A stretch of 64,000 nucleotides of DNA, taken from the NCBI RefSeq assembly GCF_964019385.1, contig NC_088645.1:4788904-4852903 (forward strand), given 5' to 3'. Shown piece by piece: positions 23,441-35,214 of this stretch. The notes beneath the pieces are model-generated. The model saw nothing but the letters and a program-made list of their open reading frames with translations. It searched no databases and was not told where the DNA came from. Each line of letters starts with the position of its first letter. Position 1 is the stretch's first letter. This stretch comes from Sycon ciliatum. Lineage: Eukaryota; Porifera; Calcarea; Leucosolenida; Sycettidae. A program made the translations under genes and the position numbers.

Positions 23441-24507
23441 GGCCAGGTACTGGTCGACGACCTCGGGATGTGCTGCCGCTGAAGACAAGCTGCGTACGGA
23501 CACATCACGGGGTCCGGCGAACCCGATACGACAGCCGGCACGTAAATTGCTAATTAGAGAATGAACAAATGCAGGATTGGGGTGCGCGAGCAATTCAGTG
23601 TGTAATGCATCAATATTGATAGGGGTGTTGGGGTGTAATGCAATGTTCATAGGGGTGTTAGGGGGTGGGTGAATGCAAGAAAGGGGTGCCGGGGCTGATT
23701 GCTGTTCGCTCGTATTTCTTGGCTGGACAGGCTGACACGGCGTGCGAGCCGAAGAGGCAGGCGTGTCGAAAGCAACATGGGCCGCTGCAGGCGCCGTGAT
23801 TGTAGCGGCGGCAGATTTCGGTTGATTTAGTGCTTGCACTTTCTTTCGCCTGCTTGCCACGAAAGGCCGAGGTGTACACTCCGGCCAAGTGCCCCACCTT
23901 CTTGCAAATGCTGCAATTGGGGAGGGCCTGTCCCGTGAAACACGTCGCGAAAAGCTCCGTGTCGAGCTCCGCCAGGGATCGGCTTGGGTCCTTTGACAGG
24001 GCCTGGCGTGCCCTCGTGTCATAGTCCACGACTGACGAAAAGCGGTACTTCTTCGGCTGCCTGTTCCATGCGTATTTGATGCTGCATCTGTGCAGCGGCG
24101 CAGCGAGGTTGATCACGGATGGCGATCAGGCTAAAAATAGATCATGCCTCGGTCCACGTGGCAAGGTTCTCAATTTTTCCTTTCGGTGCGCTTGTCACTG
24201 AAAGTGCCCCTTCCTCGTCTATGCGGAACCTCTTAGGGGCTGGCTCCCCGGTAGAAATAGATTTGGGCGGGAGCAGTATTGCCAGATCTATATACTCGAT
24301 TCATCTGATCCGATCAGCTGTCTCCACCGAGACGTGCGAAATGCAGGAGGGGTAGCCCATGTTCGTATGGTGCATGAATTCATCAGCACACATACCGTCT
24401 TCTTGGTGCTCCGTGACGGTCTCCGGTGCGTTGCCGCTGAGGGCTGCTGCCACGCTGGCTGCCACGATCTGCTGGATAGACTCCCTTTGTGCCTGCGAGA
24501 AAGCCAT
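23440..24507 (-). pseudogene. DIRS-type gag-like protein
   Basis: The probable start is MAFSQAQRESIQQIV at 24507. The middle part has SICKKVGHLAG and a cysteine-histidine cluster ICRRYNHGACSGPCCFRHAC (about 23730-23830), the pattern seen in the gag of DIRS/Ngaro elements. The C-terminal segment, in a third frame, reads HSLISNLRAGCRIGFAGPR and leads into RT. Three frames are used, so at least two indels are present. Confidence 0.72.
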
Positions 24508-24619
24508 AGTGGGTGTAAGACTATCGCTGAGAGCGGAGAAGAGACAATTTCAAACAATTTCTTCGGCGGGCAGGCACAACAAACAACTGGTGAATGTCTT
24601 TACTTGTTCCTGCCTTGCG

Positions 24620-25245
24620 AGGGTGGCCTTGGGTGAGCTTGCACCCAAGGCGGATAGGTGGCTTATACGGCATGCCGTACGCGCATCGCGGTTTCGATTG
24701 CTTGCGTGGGGCCCCGCGGGAGCCCGGCAGTGCGTACGATTTCCAAATGTTTCAGCTCAGCAACCCCTCCGCCACGAGTACACTGTACTGAGATGGCTGA
24801 CCGTAGCACACTAAAAATACCTTCCGACGCCTCTGCATTAACAAACTGCTTCATGGCAAACAATGTTAGAAAGCAGGCTGCATAATGCCCTTATAAGGCA
24901 GAGCTTGACACACGGTACAGAGCATAGAAACTGTATTGTGACAGGCTGTCTCACTGTTGCAGCGCGAGTTTGCTTTTGCAGCGCTTTTGCAGCTTTTCCA
25001 TCGACGCAACCTACCGCACGCCTTAACCATCGTTGGCAGTTAATTGGTATTCCGCTTGTTCTTGTAGTAATCGCCATACCAATTTGTTTTGGGTGAAGCA
25101 CGAATGTTTACTAAACTCGGTTTTCCAACAGGTGGCTGAACCCCTCCCCTCCCCCTCCCTTTCAGCCGATAGCCTTGACAAATTGGTACCGCATTTTACT
25201 TGTGTATTACACGGTGTACTAAATTCAACCCATCATTACGACGGC
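24620..25245. other. Spacer before the LTR element
   Basis: No gene seen. It may contain the 5' terminus of the DIRS-type element. A short polypyrimidine run (CCCCTCCCCTCCCCCTCCC) lies at about 25141-25159. Confidence 0.5.
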
Positions 25246-25250
25246 CTGCC

Positions 25251-25483
25251 TGTTGTATTATTATGTACGCTATCCTATATGCAACCACCCGCGTGCATCT
25301 GTCTTATTGTACGCAGTTTATGTTAGCTTACGTCATGCATTGGTATTTGGCATGCACGCATGACTACACATTGAGCATGCTGATTGGGTTGTGCTGTTCT
25401 TTTTTTTTTTGTTCTTTTCCACTCGCTCCTCGATGGAGACTACTACAAAGTATTTATTAGAATAAACCAATACGTTTATCACA
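25251..25483 (+). repeat. 5' LTR of deleted Gypsy-like element
   Basis: Begins TGTTGTATTATTATGTACGC and ends TACGTTTATCACA. It contains AATAAA (25461-25466), a possible polyadenylation signal. The paired LTR is at 28705-28937. Confidence 0.94.
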
Positions 25484-25726
25484 TGGCGCAGTGAACTATT
25501 TTCTTACCTGTCGTAGTAGTATTGTAGGCGGTAGGTAAGATCACCCGTTGTGACCTGACAATCCCGGCCCGTTGTTTCAGTTGTGTGAACCTCGTGCGAG
25601 TGCTGTAAATTTGTTTCGATTCGTAATGACTCGTAATGACTCGACTCTGGTAGTGATGCTGTCCCTGGCGCAGCAGCCGCGCCAAACTTACCTGTCAGCC
25701 CTGATGTTCAGGCTCTGTTGACCTTC

Positions 25727-28192
25727 ATGCAGGCACAGATGACAGCCGCAGCGGACCGCGAGGCACGCCTGACTGCCCTGTTGAGTAGCTCCAATACATC
25801 CACATCGCAGCAGCTCACGACGAAACAAATCTCGGTGGAACGGCCCATCCTGCTTTCATCTGCCACGCTCGCGGACCTCAACGCATGGGAGGAGGCTTGG
25901 GAGGATTACGCGAGATGCCAGAAATTGTCCGTTCAGGACCGACTCACACGAGTGAGTGCTCTACGCCAGGCACTAGATGAAGACATACGGCGTTATTTGC
26001 GCGAGGTGATCATCGCCGTGGCCACTAATGCCGATGTCTCGGACATAATCTGTGCTGTCAAGAAGTATATCCGTAGGCAACGTAACCCGTTGCTGGATCG
26101 GATAGACTTCTATAACCGACGCCAGCAACGTGGTGAAACCTTTGATGCTTTTTACACCGGCTTAAAGGAGTCCTTTGCTGCCTGCGACTTCGCCGACTTG
26201 CAAGTCTGTTCCGCATGCTCTGCCCGCATGTGCAGCAGTTGCCCCAAGATGCTGGTGCAAGCACACGAGGAGATCCTCCGTGACCGGATTGTTGTGGGTG
26301 TGCACGATGACGACACTGGGCACAAATTGTTAGCCGAACAATCCCTGACACTAGCTAACGCCGCAAAGATTTGCCGTGCTGAGGAAGCAGCAAAGCAAAC
26401 TGGGGATGGTATTCTGCCGTCAGCATCGATCAACGCCGCCCGTAGGTCACAGTACCAGCGTCAGAAACGCTTTGGTGACAAGCCGGCGCCGGACGCCACC
26501 TCTAAGGCAGCACCCCAGTCTGCTTATTCATCACCCAAGAAATGTCCCCAGTGTGGCCGCTCTACGCATACCAAGTCTGCCTGCCCCGCTGCTGGCAAAA
26601 CTTGTAACGGCTGCAAAGCCACTGGACATTTTGAAAAAATGTGCCCGAAGAAATCCAAGCAGCCACGTGGTTCCAAAATCGGCCAGCTGAAGCTCCAGCA
26701 AGCATCATCCGGGCAACAAGGCACCGTGTCTGTGACGACTACGCTCAACACGGAGGAGACAGGTGCAGCCATTAACTGGATACCGGACACCGGCAGTGAT
26801 GTCGACGCCATTGGTCTTCGTCATCTTGACCTTCTGGGTGGATTCCCAGAAAACCTGGCGGAGGACCCAGACGTTGTCACCGGTGTGAACGGTCAGCCTC
26901 TCGTATCCTTTGGCCAGATCAGTTCCAGTCTTGGGCTAGGCTCCAAGACTCACCGCACCACCATACACGTGTACTCCGAGCTGTCGGATGCCTTGCTCAC
27001 TCGGACATCCCTGTGTGCGCTCGGATTGCTGCCGCCCAACTGGCCTTCTGTTTGCCGAGTTGAGCGCAAGCAAGCACCTGAGCCCACCGCCGACCAGATT
27101 CGCACTGAGCTGCTGGAGGAGTTTTCTGACGTGTTCGACTCTGACAGTCTGAAGCCCATGTCTGGTCCGTCAATGGACATTCAGCTCGAACCAGACGCTA
27201 CACCTTCCTGTGTTCATCACGCTAGACCAGTGCCCTATGCGTTTCGGGACCAGATTAAGGAACAGCTTGACAACATGGTGAAGGATGGCATCATTGAGCC
27301 TGTCTCTGAACCCCTCGACTGGTGCCACTCTATTGTTATAGTCGACAAGAAGGGCACCACTGAGAAGCGTCTAACGGTGGACTTCAAGAAGCTGAACGAT
27401 CAGATCCAACGTCCCACGCATCCGACACAGCCACCTCATGATGTCGTCACCAGTGTCAGCGGTCGCTTCTTTACGAAGCTCGATGCTCGCCATGGCTACT
27501 GGCAAGTGCCACTCAGCGAAGCAGCGCGGCCATTGACAACGTTTATCACTCCATGGGGCCGGTATCAGTACTTGCACAATCCGCAGGGCCTCATCTCGGC
27601 CGGAGACGAGTATAACCGCCGTATGAGCACGGCATTCGACAACATCACCAATTTCAAAAAGGTCGTCGACGACTGTCTCGTCTATGATGATGACCTTGGT
27701 GACCATGTGGCACGCGTCCGGCGCGTATTGTTGTGTGCGCGCGAGCACGGCGTAACCCTTAGCGCGAAGAAGTTTGTGTTCGCTGCTACCGAGATCGAGT
27801 TCTGCGGCTACATCCTGAATGCTGACGGTTGGACTGTCGATGACGCTAAGCTCTCCGCTATCCGCGACTTCTCCACCCCGACGAATCGGACCGACCTCCG
27901 ATCGTTCATGGGCCTCGTAAATCAGCTTGCTGAGTTTACACCTGCTATCGCCGAGCTGGCGACACCGCTTCGTGGTCTGCTGAAGACGGCTGCTGTTTTC
28001 CAGTGGGAAACACCACACACCGATGCGTTCAACCGTGTGAAGAATGCTCTGGTCGAACCCCCCATTCTGGCGTATTACCAACCTGGTCTGGAAACACGTC
28101 TGGAAACAGATGCATCCCGCACGAAAGGTCTCGGCTCTGTTCCAACTGCACCCGGAGTGGAAACAGCGTGCTACCAGTATAGAGAGTTCTGA
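25727..28192 (+). pseudogene. Gag-protease-reverse transcriptase, truncated in RNase H
   Basis: A frame of about 821 codons counted from the first ATG at 25727; the frame is open slightly further upstream without an ATG. Order: capsid-like region (residues 40-200), two zinc knuckles CPQCGRSTHTKSAC and CNGCKATGHFEKMC (about 270-310), aspartic protease DTGSDVDAIG (about 354), RT with LTVDFKKLN, TKLDARHGYWQVPL and active site VYDDDL (about 652), then the thumb with LRSFMGLVNQLAEF. RNase H starts with LETDASRTKGLG and is cut off by a junction near 28130 that leads to an unrelated C-terminus and a stop. Gag and pol share one frame, so no frameshift signal is needed in this family. Confidence 0.92.
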
Positions 28193-28560
28193 TTCTCCAC
28201 CTGTCCCGGATCCAGATTCGTCTCAGCCGCGCACGTTGTCTAAGCTCACTATTGGCATGCACGTAGATCTGCAAGATCCGCGCACCAAACGGTGGACAGG
28301 TCGAGGCATCGTTGTCGCCATTGGTACCCATTGAGAGTATTACGTCAAGCTACGTAGTGGTCGTGTGTTTTGGCGAAATCGTCGCTTCCTACGGCCTTAT
28401 GTCCCATTGCTGCCTGATCGCGTTTCTACTGATAGTGCGTCTGAACCTGCTGTTCCCGCACCTACTGAGCCTGTTGTTGCACCCCGTCGCAGCACCCGTA
28501 ACCGCCGTCAACCTGTCCGTTTGAACATTTCTGCACACCAAGGACAGTCATATGTTTGAT
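28193..28560 (+). pseudogene. C-terminal pol tail after deletion
   Basis: In the + strand after the junction: MHVDLQDPRTKRWTGRG, a stop at 28332, then RSGRVFWRNRRFLRPYVP and a Pro/Arg-rich end up to 28560. This is the post-integrase tail typical of such Gypsy-like pol proteins. About the length of RNase H plus integrase is therefore missing between 28130 and 28200. Confidence 0.7.
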
Positions 28561-28704
28561 TAGTTTTTCTTCTTCTGTAGTCTGTGCTACACTGTGACTG
28601 TTCTCGTTGCCTTGCCTCTTGTTCATGTTTTTTTTTGGATCTTCATAGTTATTATGTTAAGATCATAGTCTGGCTTGTTCACCCATTATGATCTCGGAAG
28701 GGCG

Positions 28705-28937
28705 TGTTGTTTTATTATGTACGCTATCCTATATGCAACCACCCGCGTGCATCTGTCTTATTGTACGCAGTTTACGTTAGCTTACGTCATGCATTGGTAT
28801 TTGGCATGCTCGCATGACTACACATTGAGCATGCTGATTCGGTTGTGCTGTTCTTTGTTTTGTTGTTCTTTTCCACTCGCTCCTCGATGGAAACTACTAC
28901 AAAGTATTTATTAGAATAAACCAATACGTTTATCACA
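28705..28937 (+). repeat. 3' LTR of deleted Gypsy-like element
   Basis: The pair of 25251-25483, followed by the target duplication CTGCC. Confidence 0.94.
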
Positions 28938-29154
28938 CTGCCTTCATGAGAGAGCGGGGCACAGACAAGCAATGTCATGTGCAAGCATGTATTAGTAGCG
29001 GGCATGCAGCCCGGTGGTCGATACGTACGTGATTTAGCGTTACAGTGTCCAGTGTTGTCTCCCTATATTATTATTAAGCCACGACCTCGGGTGTACTCGT
29101 ATGCTACATACATGTGCAGTTGCGCTTAACTGAAATCTGACCCAAAGTGCTAAG

Positions 29155-30632
29155 CTGGTGCCCTCAACCTGCACCGGCCTTGGTTGCCTGGAAGTGGCAC
29201 GAATGTGGCTGGACGTACACCTGCACCGGCCTTGGTTGCCTGGAAGTGGCAAGAATGCTGCTGGACGTACACCTGCCGCTGGCCTTGGTTGCCTGGAAGT
29301 GGCATGAATGTGGCTGGACGTACACCTGCACCAGCCTTGGTTGCCTGGAAGTGGCACGAATGTGGCTGGACGTACACCTGCACCGGCCTTGGTTGCCTGG
29401 AAGTGGCACGAATGTGGCTGGACGTACACCTGCACCGGCCTTGGTTGCCTGGAAGTGGCACGAATGTGGCGGGACGTACAACTGCACCGGCCTTGGTTGC
29501 CTGGAAGTGGCACGAATGTGGCTGGACGTACACCTGCACCGGCCTTGGTTGCCTGGAAGTGGCACGAATGTGGCTGGACGTACACCTGCACCGGCCTTGG
29601 TTGCCTGGAAGTGGCAAGAATGCTGCTGGACGTACACCTGCCGCTGGCCTTGGTTGCCTGGAAGTGGCATGAATGTGGCTGGACGTACACCTGCACCAGC
29701 CTTGGTTGCCTGGAAGTGGCACGAATGTGGCTGGACGTACACCTGCACCGGCCTTGGTTGCCTGGAAGTGGCACGAATGTGGCTGGACGTACACCTGCAC
29801 CGGCCTTGGTTGCCTGGAAGTGGCACGAATGTGGCGGGACGTACAACTGCACCGGCCTTGGTTGCCTGGAAGTGGCACGAATGTGGCTGGACGTACACCT
29901 GCACCGGCCTTGGTTGCCTGGAAGTGGCACGAATGTGGCTGGACGTACACCTGCACCGGCCTTGGTTGCCTGGAAGTGGCACGAATGTGGCTGGACGTAC
30001 ACCTGCACCGGCCTTGGTTGCCTGGAAGTGGCACGAATGTGGCTGGACGTACACCTGCACCGGCCTTGGTTGCCTGGAAGTGGCACGAATGTGGCTGGAC
30101 GTACACCTGCACCGGCCTTGGTTGCCTGGAAGTGGCACGAATTTGGCTGGACGTACACCTGCACCGGCCTTGGTTGCCTGGAAGTGGTACGAATGTGGCT
30201 GGACGTACACCTGCACCAGCCTTGGTTGCCTGGAAGTGGCACGAATGTGGCTGGACGTACACCTGCACCAGCCTTGGTTGCCTGGAAGTGGCACGAATGT
30301 GGCTGGACGTACACCTGCACCGGCCTTGGTTGCCTGGAAGTGGCACGAATTTGGCTGGACGTACACCTGCACCGGCCTTGGTTGCCTGGAAGTGGCACGA
30401 ATGTGGCTGGACGTACACCTGCACCAGCCTTGGTTGCCTGGAAGTGGCACGAATGTGGCTGGACGTACACCTGCACCGGCCTTGGTTGCCTGGAAGTGGC
30501 ACGAATTTGGCTGGACGTACACCTGCACCGGCCTTGGTTGCCTGGAAGTGGCACGCATGTGGCTGGACGTACACCTGCACCGGCCTTGGTTGCCTGGAAG
30601 TGACACGAATGTGGCTGGACGTACACATGTAA
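29155..30632. repeat. 52-bp minisatellite, about 28 copies
   Basis: Period 52 bp with the words GGCCTTGGTTGCCTGGAAGT and GGCACGAATGTGGCTGGACG. Marker variants (AAGAATGCTGC at 29251 and 29616; GCGGGACGTACAAC at about 29470 and 29835) recur at 365 bp, so seven units (six of 52, one of 53) form a higher-order repeat present twice. Because 52 is not a multiple of three and units lack stops, five or more frames stay open for over 1.3 kb; these are not genes. Four related units lie at 44190-44360. Confidence 0.95.
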
Positions 30633-32905
30633 AGATACAGTACATGTGCAGATGCAATGATGTAAACTGTGATAGGAACTGCTCCAGGCCGCCAGCTTTG
30701 TACTTTGGGTCGTATTTCAGTGAGCACAGCAACTGTAGCATACTAGTAGGTTTTGTATGATGCAGTGCATGTTCTGTTTCAATTCATTTCCCTATTGTTT
30801 CATCACTTTATTTCAACACGGATTTAAGTGCTCCGTTTTGCGGAGACCAGCTCTCCTCCCCCCCCCCCCCCCCCTCTCTCTGTTCTCAATCTGTATCGAG
30901 GGGCATTCAAGTCATGCAGTTATGTGATTACAGTGTAACATTCACGTTTCCTTGTAAAATGTGTTCAGATACGAAGTTTGACTGGTACACAGTTCCTGGG
31001 TTCCTGGGTACCTGGGTACCTGGGTACCTGGGTAGGTCTACCTGGGCGAATTATCTGTCCAGTTGTACTAATCTTGTACATAGTCCAACCGCTATCTTCA
31101 AACAGAATTTTCTTTCAACGTTTCTTCGTTCTAGCATTGCCAGATTACTGAGCAGCCAGCGCATGGCTGTGAGCGTTGACACGTACACCCTTCGTTTCTT
31201 ACCGTGTTGTGGAGTGACTTCACTGCACGGTGCACTTGACAATCCGTGTTCTGTGTACCATCATCATGATCATCTCATGTCCTCTCTTGAAGCTTGGTCT
31301 CTCTGGCTCTCCAACAGTCACAGAACTGACTGTATATCAGCAGTGGCAGCGGAACAAGCCCTGCAGTAGATCTGCAATAAACCCGCGGAACAAGCCCTGC
31401 AGTAGATCTGCAATAAACCCGAGGAACAAGCCCTGCAGTAGATTTGCAATAAACCCGAGGAACAAGCCCTGCAGTAGATCTGCACTAAACCCGCGGAACA
31501 AGCCCTGCAGTAGATCTGCAATAAACATGACTGTGTTCTGGGTTCTTGCCATACACTACAGCAAAGGCAAACTGTCGCCACTAGAATGAAGTTCTGAAAA
31601 GCCACTGAAATATTCTGCTGCAGAAAAGAGAACATGAAACTCAATCCGTTCGCATTTCCAGGAACGCATCGACTTTCACTGATACGGACACAATTGTATC
31701 GAAAATGCTCTATAAGGAATCGAAACTTGTAGTCTCGGCAAGTTAGTTTCTATCGACTCTCGTATTTCGATTCCAGCGCAGACATACAATACGATTACCC
31801 GTATGTATCACGGACCCTACTAGTACTAGTCTACTACTACATGATGTAGCACAGTAGCAGGTAAATGTACAGCACTGGTCCTTGCGGGTGCGGACACGGG
31901 GAAATCCCTTGAATCCCCTGCACGTATCCCGCCCTGACTGACAAGTAACGCACGCGCACGTACAGTTCTGACAGGGCTAGCTCAGGGCCCGGTACGGCGG
32001 TAGGGGCATCAGATCGACCTCATGAATGAAGTAGCGCCACCGTTCGAGCGCAATGAACAGGGTGTGTGTGTGTGCGCGCGCGCGCGTGCGTGTGTGTTTG
32101 TGTGCGCGCGTGTGTATGTGTGTGTATGAGGTGCAGGGGCCATGTAACGAGGCCTGGCGCAAATATTCATGACGCCCAATTCTTTGTCCCTGGCATGGTT
32201 GTTGTCACTCTCTCCTTTGTAGCTTGGTATTATTTCCCACTCCATATCTCTGCTGCTGCTTTGGAGATGGTAAGTTTTTTTATATACATGTACATCTGCA
32301 TGTAAGAAAGAACCAGTCAACGACCATCATAGCTATGTACCAATACTGGCTAAGAGCAAGCTGCACTGGACACAAGTGAAATCTGGGTAGCTACGTACAC
32401 AATAGGAGTCTTTTCTGCGTTTATCCTGATAGCAATGATTTTTTTTCCAAAGCCAGAGGCCCGAGCGTACCTTGCCAGATTGCTCAGTGAGCTCTGGATA
32501 ACGCAAACAGAAAATGCACTACCCCACATGAGAGTGCTCAAACTGACAAGTCAGTGAGCTCTGGATAACGCAAACAGAAAATGCACTACCCCACATGAGA
32601 GTGCTCAAACTGACAAGTCAGTGAGCTCTGGATAACGCAAACAGAAAATGCACTACCCCACATGAGAGTGCTCAAACTGACAAGTCAGTGAGCTCTGGAT
32701 AACGCAAACAGAAAATGCACTACCCCACATGAGAGTGCTCAAACTGACAAGTCAGTGAGCTCTGGATAACGCAAACAGAAAATGCACTACCCCACATGAG
32801 AGTGCTCAAACTGACAAGTCAGTGAGCTCTGGATAACGCAAACAGAAAATGCACTACCCCACACGAGAGTGCTGAACTGCTACAAGAGCAGGAGCGAAAT
32901 ACTCA
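30440..32905 (+). repeat. Direct duplication, copy A, part 2
   Basis: Collinear with 44188-46495, including the end of the 52-bp array, a C-homopolymer, CCTGGGTAC repeats (about 31000-31035), the 36-bp repeat and the start of the 67-bp repeat. No gene was found in it. Confidence 0.93.
31346..31528. repeat. 36-bp tandem repeat, five copies
   Basis: Unit words GGAACAAGCCCTGCAGTAGA and TCTGCAATAAACCCG. The 36-bp period keeps a frame open (RNKPCSRSAINP on the plus strand). Copy B has one unit more (45078-45294). Confidence 0.95.
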
Positions 32906-32925
32906 AATTCTACTACAATTATTAT
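32400..32925 (-). repeat. Satellite-like element with 67-bp tandem array
   Basis: About six 67-bp units (GAGCTCTGGATAACGCAAAC, then CCCCACATGAGAGTGCTC) between about 32486 and 32880. They are flanked by single sequence (32423-32485) that matches, inverted, 40980-41060. The same family occurs at 40625-41101 and 46190-46495, with a fragment at 34403-34447. Confidence 0.9.
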
Positions 32926-33149
32926 TACTACTAGCTACATTGAAGATAGGATGAGAACTATACGATGTCATGATAATGTGTACTATCAATACAAAACTAT
33001 CAACTGCAGCATACATGCTATACATGCAGTGTGTAACACTGTAACAAACACAAATGCACACCCTGCAGCTGGATCAGATAACTCACAACGAATGCACAGA
33101 GCCTGCACATGATTGCCATTTTGTACTCACGTAAGACAAAGATGATCTA

Positions 33150-33347
33150 TCATGACATCATGACACCGTAACATCATGACATCATAACATCATGACATCA
33201 TGGTATCATAACATCATGGCACCGTAACATCATGACATCATGACATCATAACATCATGACATCATAACATCATGACACCATAACATCATGACATCATAAC
33301 ATCATGACATCAAAACATGACATCATGACACCATAACATCATGACAT
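33150..33347. repeat. CATCATGACATCATAA microsatellite-like array
   Basis: Irregular 11- to 16-bp tandem units built from CATCATGACA and CATAA. No coding meaning. Confidence 0.9.
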
Positions 33348-33740
33348 CACAGAGCCCGCAGACACCACGATGCATAGTATATGTGTGGTTCAAACAGACA
33401 GATAAATTCCGTTCTTATAATGAAAGCGAAAAGGAATGAATTCAACGACAGTCATTTACTATGGCATTGCATTATGTTTCAGGATTAATATCACATCGAA
33501 ATCAGCTCATCAAACCTCGCCTTTGCATCTCTCAACACATTGCTGCAACGGTGGCTGAATGTTCATTCCAGCGGTTACAGAAGACACATCAACGAAAATG
33601 CATTGTGACGCCGATTACTCAGGATGCACTGTAACCTTCACTGAAGTCTTGTCTGTTTCCGTAGTTACCGGAGAATCTTGAAGAAGTACTCAACCTAGAG
33701 GAATGAATTTAGTAGAGGAAAATATGGAACCCGCGATCAC
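33348..33740. other. Spacer without recognised features
   Basis: No gene, repeat or element was recognised in this stretch. Confidence 0.5.
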
Positions 33741-33749
33741 AGGACGCAC

Positions 33750-33824
33750 ACACATACACACATGCACGAACACACCCATACACACACACATACACACGCA
33801 CACACATACGCACGTGCGTGCGTG

Positions 33825-33856
<32 letters not shown>

Positions 33857-33872
33857 CACACGCACATGCAAG
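33750..33872. repeat. (AC)n microsatellite
   Basis: Interrupted AC repeat with a CGTGCGTGCG insert. Confidence 0.92.
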
Positions 33873-34139
33873 AGCACACACAATGTCTAGCAATGCACCC
33901 CAGGGCACTTTGTACATTTCATTCCTTCGTCATCTTAGCTCTCTTTCTGAAGTCTCCGAACAGTCACAACTGCTGCTTGGATTGTGAGTCGGAGAGCAGC
34001 GAAAGAAGCAGTTGTACAAGAGCAACGACAACATGGTCCTCAGATCCACGACCATGAGATTAAGACAAGCATGCTCTACCGAGTGTGCAACAGGAACAAT
34101 TCCATTCTCGACGGGAAGGAGAGTTAAGACAGAATACCA

Positions 34140-35214
34140 TAAGGGCCCGGTCCCACATGCAGTGGCGGATCCGCTGGTGCGACAAGGTTTTGCGGGAGTG
34201 GTGTCGCACCTCTCCTGCGACAAAATGCTCGCGTGGTCTCCCATGATCACGCGTGCACGGCGAACGAAGCAAGCGCGCCTCTCTGACTTCCAAAATATTC
34301 AGTGCAGCTCTCCTGCAACCCAAGCATGCTTTCACTTGGAAGTACGCGTGCACGTACTGTATACTGATACTGAGTCTGTACAGTCACTCAGTACAGTACT
34401 GTGTCTGTGGACAGAACTGTTTCGTCCTTTGTGGACACATCAACGCAGCACTGATGTACTGATGATGTAGATGCTAGGTGTTGGACAGATCGTTGTTTTT
34501 GTTCAGTTGAGTATCAAGCATTACCATTAGCTACATGTCGTGGGTTCAGTATTGTTGACTTTGAGTCTTTGTTCTGTATAATCTGAAAGAATGGATTTTC
34601 CGTTGGGTAGAGGTCGACTGGCGAGACGTTGTCACAAGGCTATGGAGAACGCAGCGACATTGTCGTTGCTGAATACTAGTACGAACTTGTTGAACAGCAC
34701 ATCGACGATACCTGCTATAGATACTAGAATTGCTCTTGCCAGACCTACATCACAGTGGTCCCCCTGCGTGGTTTTACATGATGGCCATGCTTGGCTGCTC
34801 ACGGGCCCGCGATTTGGTCTTTGGCCGACGCCGCAGCCGTCGGTTTCAGCATCAGCTTCTCGGCTATCCACCTATACCGCTCCGTATCTCTCTTCATCCC
34901 TTGGTCAAACGAGTCTCGACCTCAACATACATGACGTGTACAACTGCAGCCGTAGCTGCTCTGACTCAAGTCCAAGTGTCCACTTCATGACCGAAAAATT
35001 AAATCGAACAACACAAATCGCTCACTATGGCCGAGTGTCGCAGGAGCGGAACTTCCGCAGGAGAGTATATGCTCCAAAAATTTTGGAGTAGCGGATTTAA
35101 ACTTTCCGCCATGGCGGAAGTTCCGCTACTCGCAGTTTCCATGGTGATACACGCTGTTGCGACACCGCTGCAGCGAATCCGCAACTCTCAAGTGCATGTG
35201 GGACCGGGCCCTAA
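34140..35214 (+). mobile_element. PIF/Harbinger-like TIR element
   Basis: Perfect terminal inverted repeats: GGGCCCGGTCCCACATGCA starts at 34143 and its reverse complement ends at 35211. Weaker inverted similarity extends further in (GGCGGATCCGCTG against CAGCGAATCCGC). The 3-bp duplication TAA at 34140-34142 and 35212-35214 fits the TWA preference of PIF/Harbinger. The interior has no recognised transposase. A frame of 166 codons at 34591-35091 is unassigned. A fragment of the 67-bp satellite family lies at 34403-34447, and a short palindrome at about 35045-35130. Confidence 0.85.

Larger units (their letters stand above)
20962..24620 (-). mobile_element. DIRS-group retrotransposon, gag to RNase H
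   Basis: Gag with unusual zinc motifs, RT, and RNase H occur on the minus strand. Together with the recombinase at 19841-20795 this is the domain set of DIRS/Ngaro elements, which lack an integrase. Every domain is broken by frameshifts. About 1.3 kb of non-coding tandem repeat separates RNase H from the recombinase, so two elements could also be juxtaposed here. The termini were not resolved. Confidence 0.8.
25246..28942 (+). mobile_element. Internally deleted Ty3/Gypsy-like LTR retrotransposon
   Basis: LTRs of equal length, 25251-25483 and 28705-28937 (233 bp each, TG...CA, about 8-10 differences), are flanked by the 5-bp target duplication CTGCC (25246-25250 and 28938-28942). A primer-binding site starts TGGCGCAGTG at 25484, and a purine-rich GGAAGGGCG precedes the 3' LTR. 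Inside, a single gag-pro-RT frame breaks off in RNase H; the integrase core is missing. The element spans 3687 bp. Confidence 0.95.

Noticed and set aside
22998-23564. 188-codon plus-strand frame
   Set aside because: It lies antisense to the DIRS-type RT and has no recognisable domain.
29155-30632. CRISPR-like array
   Set aside because: Units are contiguous with no unique spacers, and the context is an animal genome.
29040-30760. Six frames of 320-540 codons over the 52-bp array
   Set aside because: All frames are open at once because the unit lacks stops and its length is not a multiple of three; there is no domain and no codon bias.
31230-31589. RNKPCSRSAINP repeat peptide
   Set aside because: A 36-bp tandem repeat, with copy number differing between the duplicates; both strands are open.
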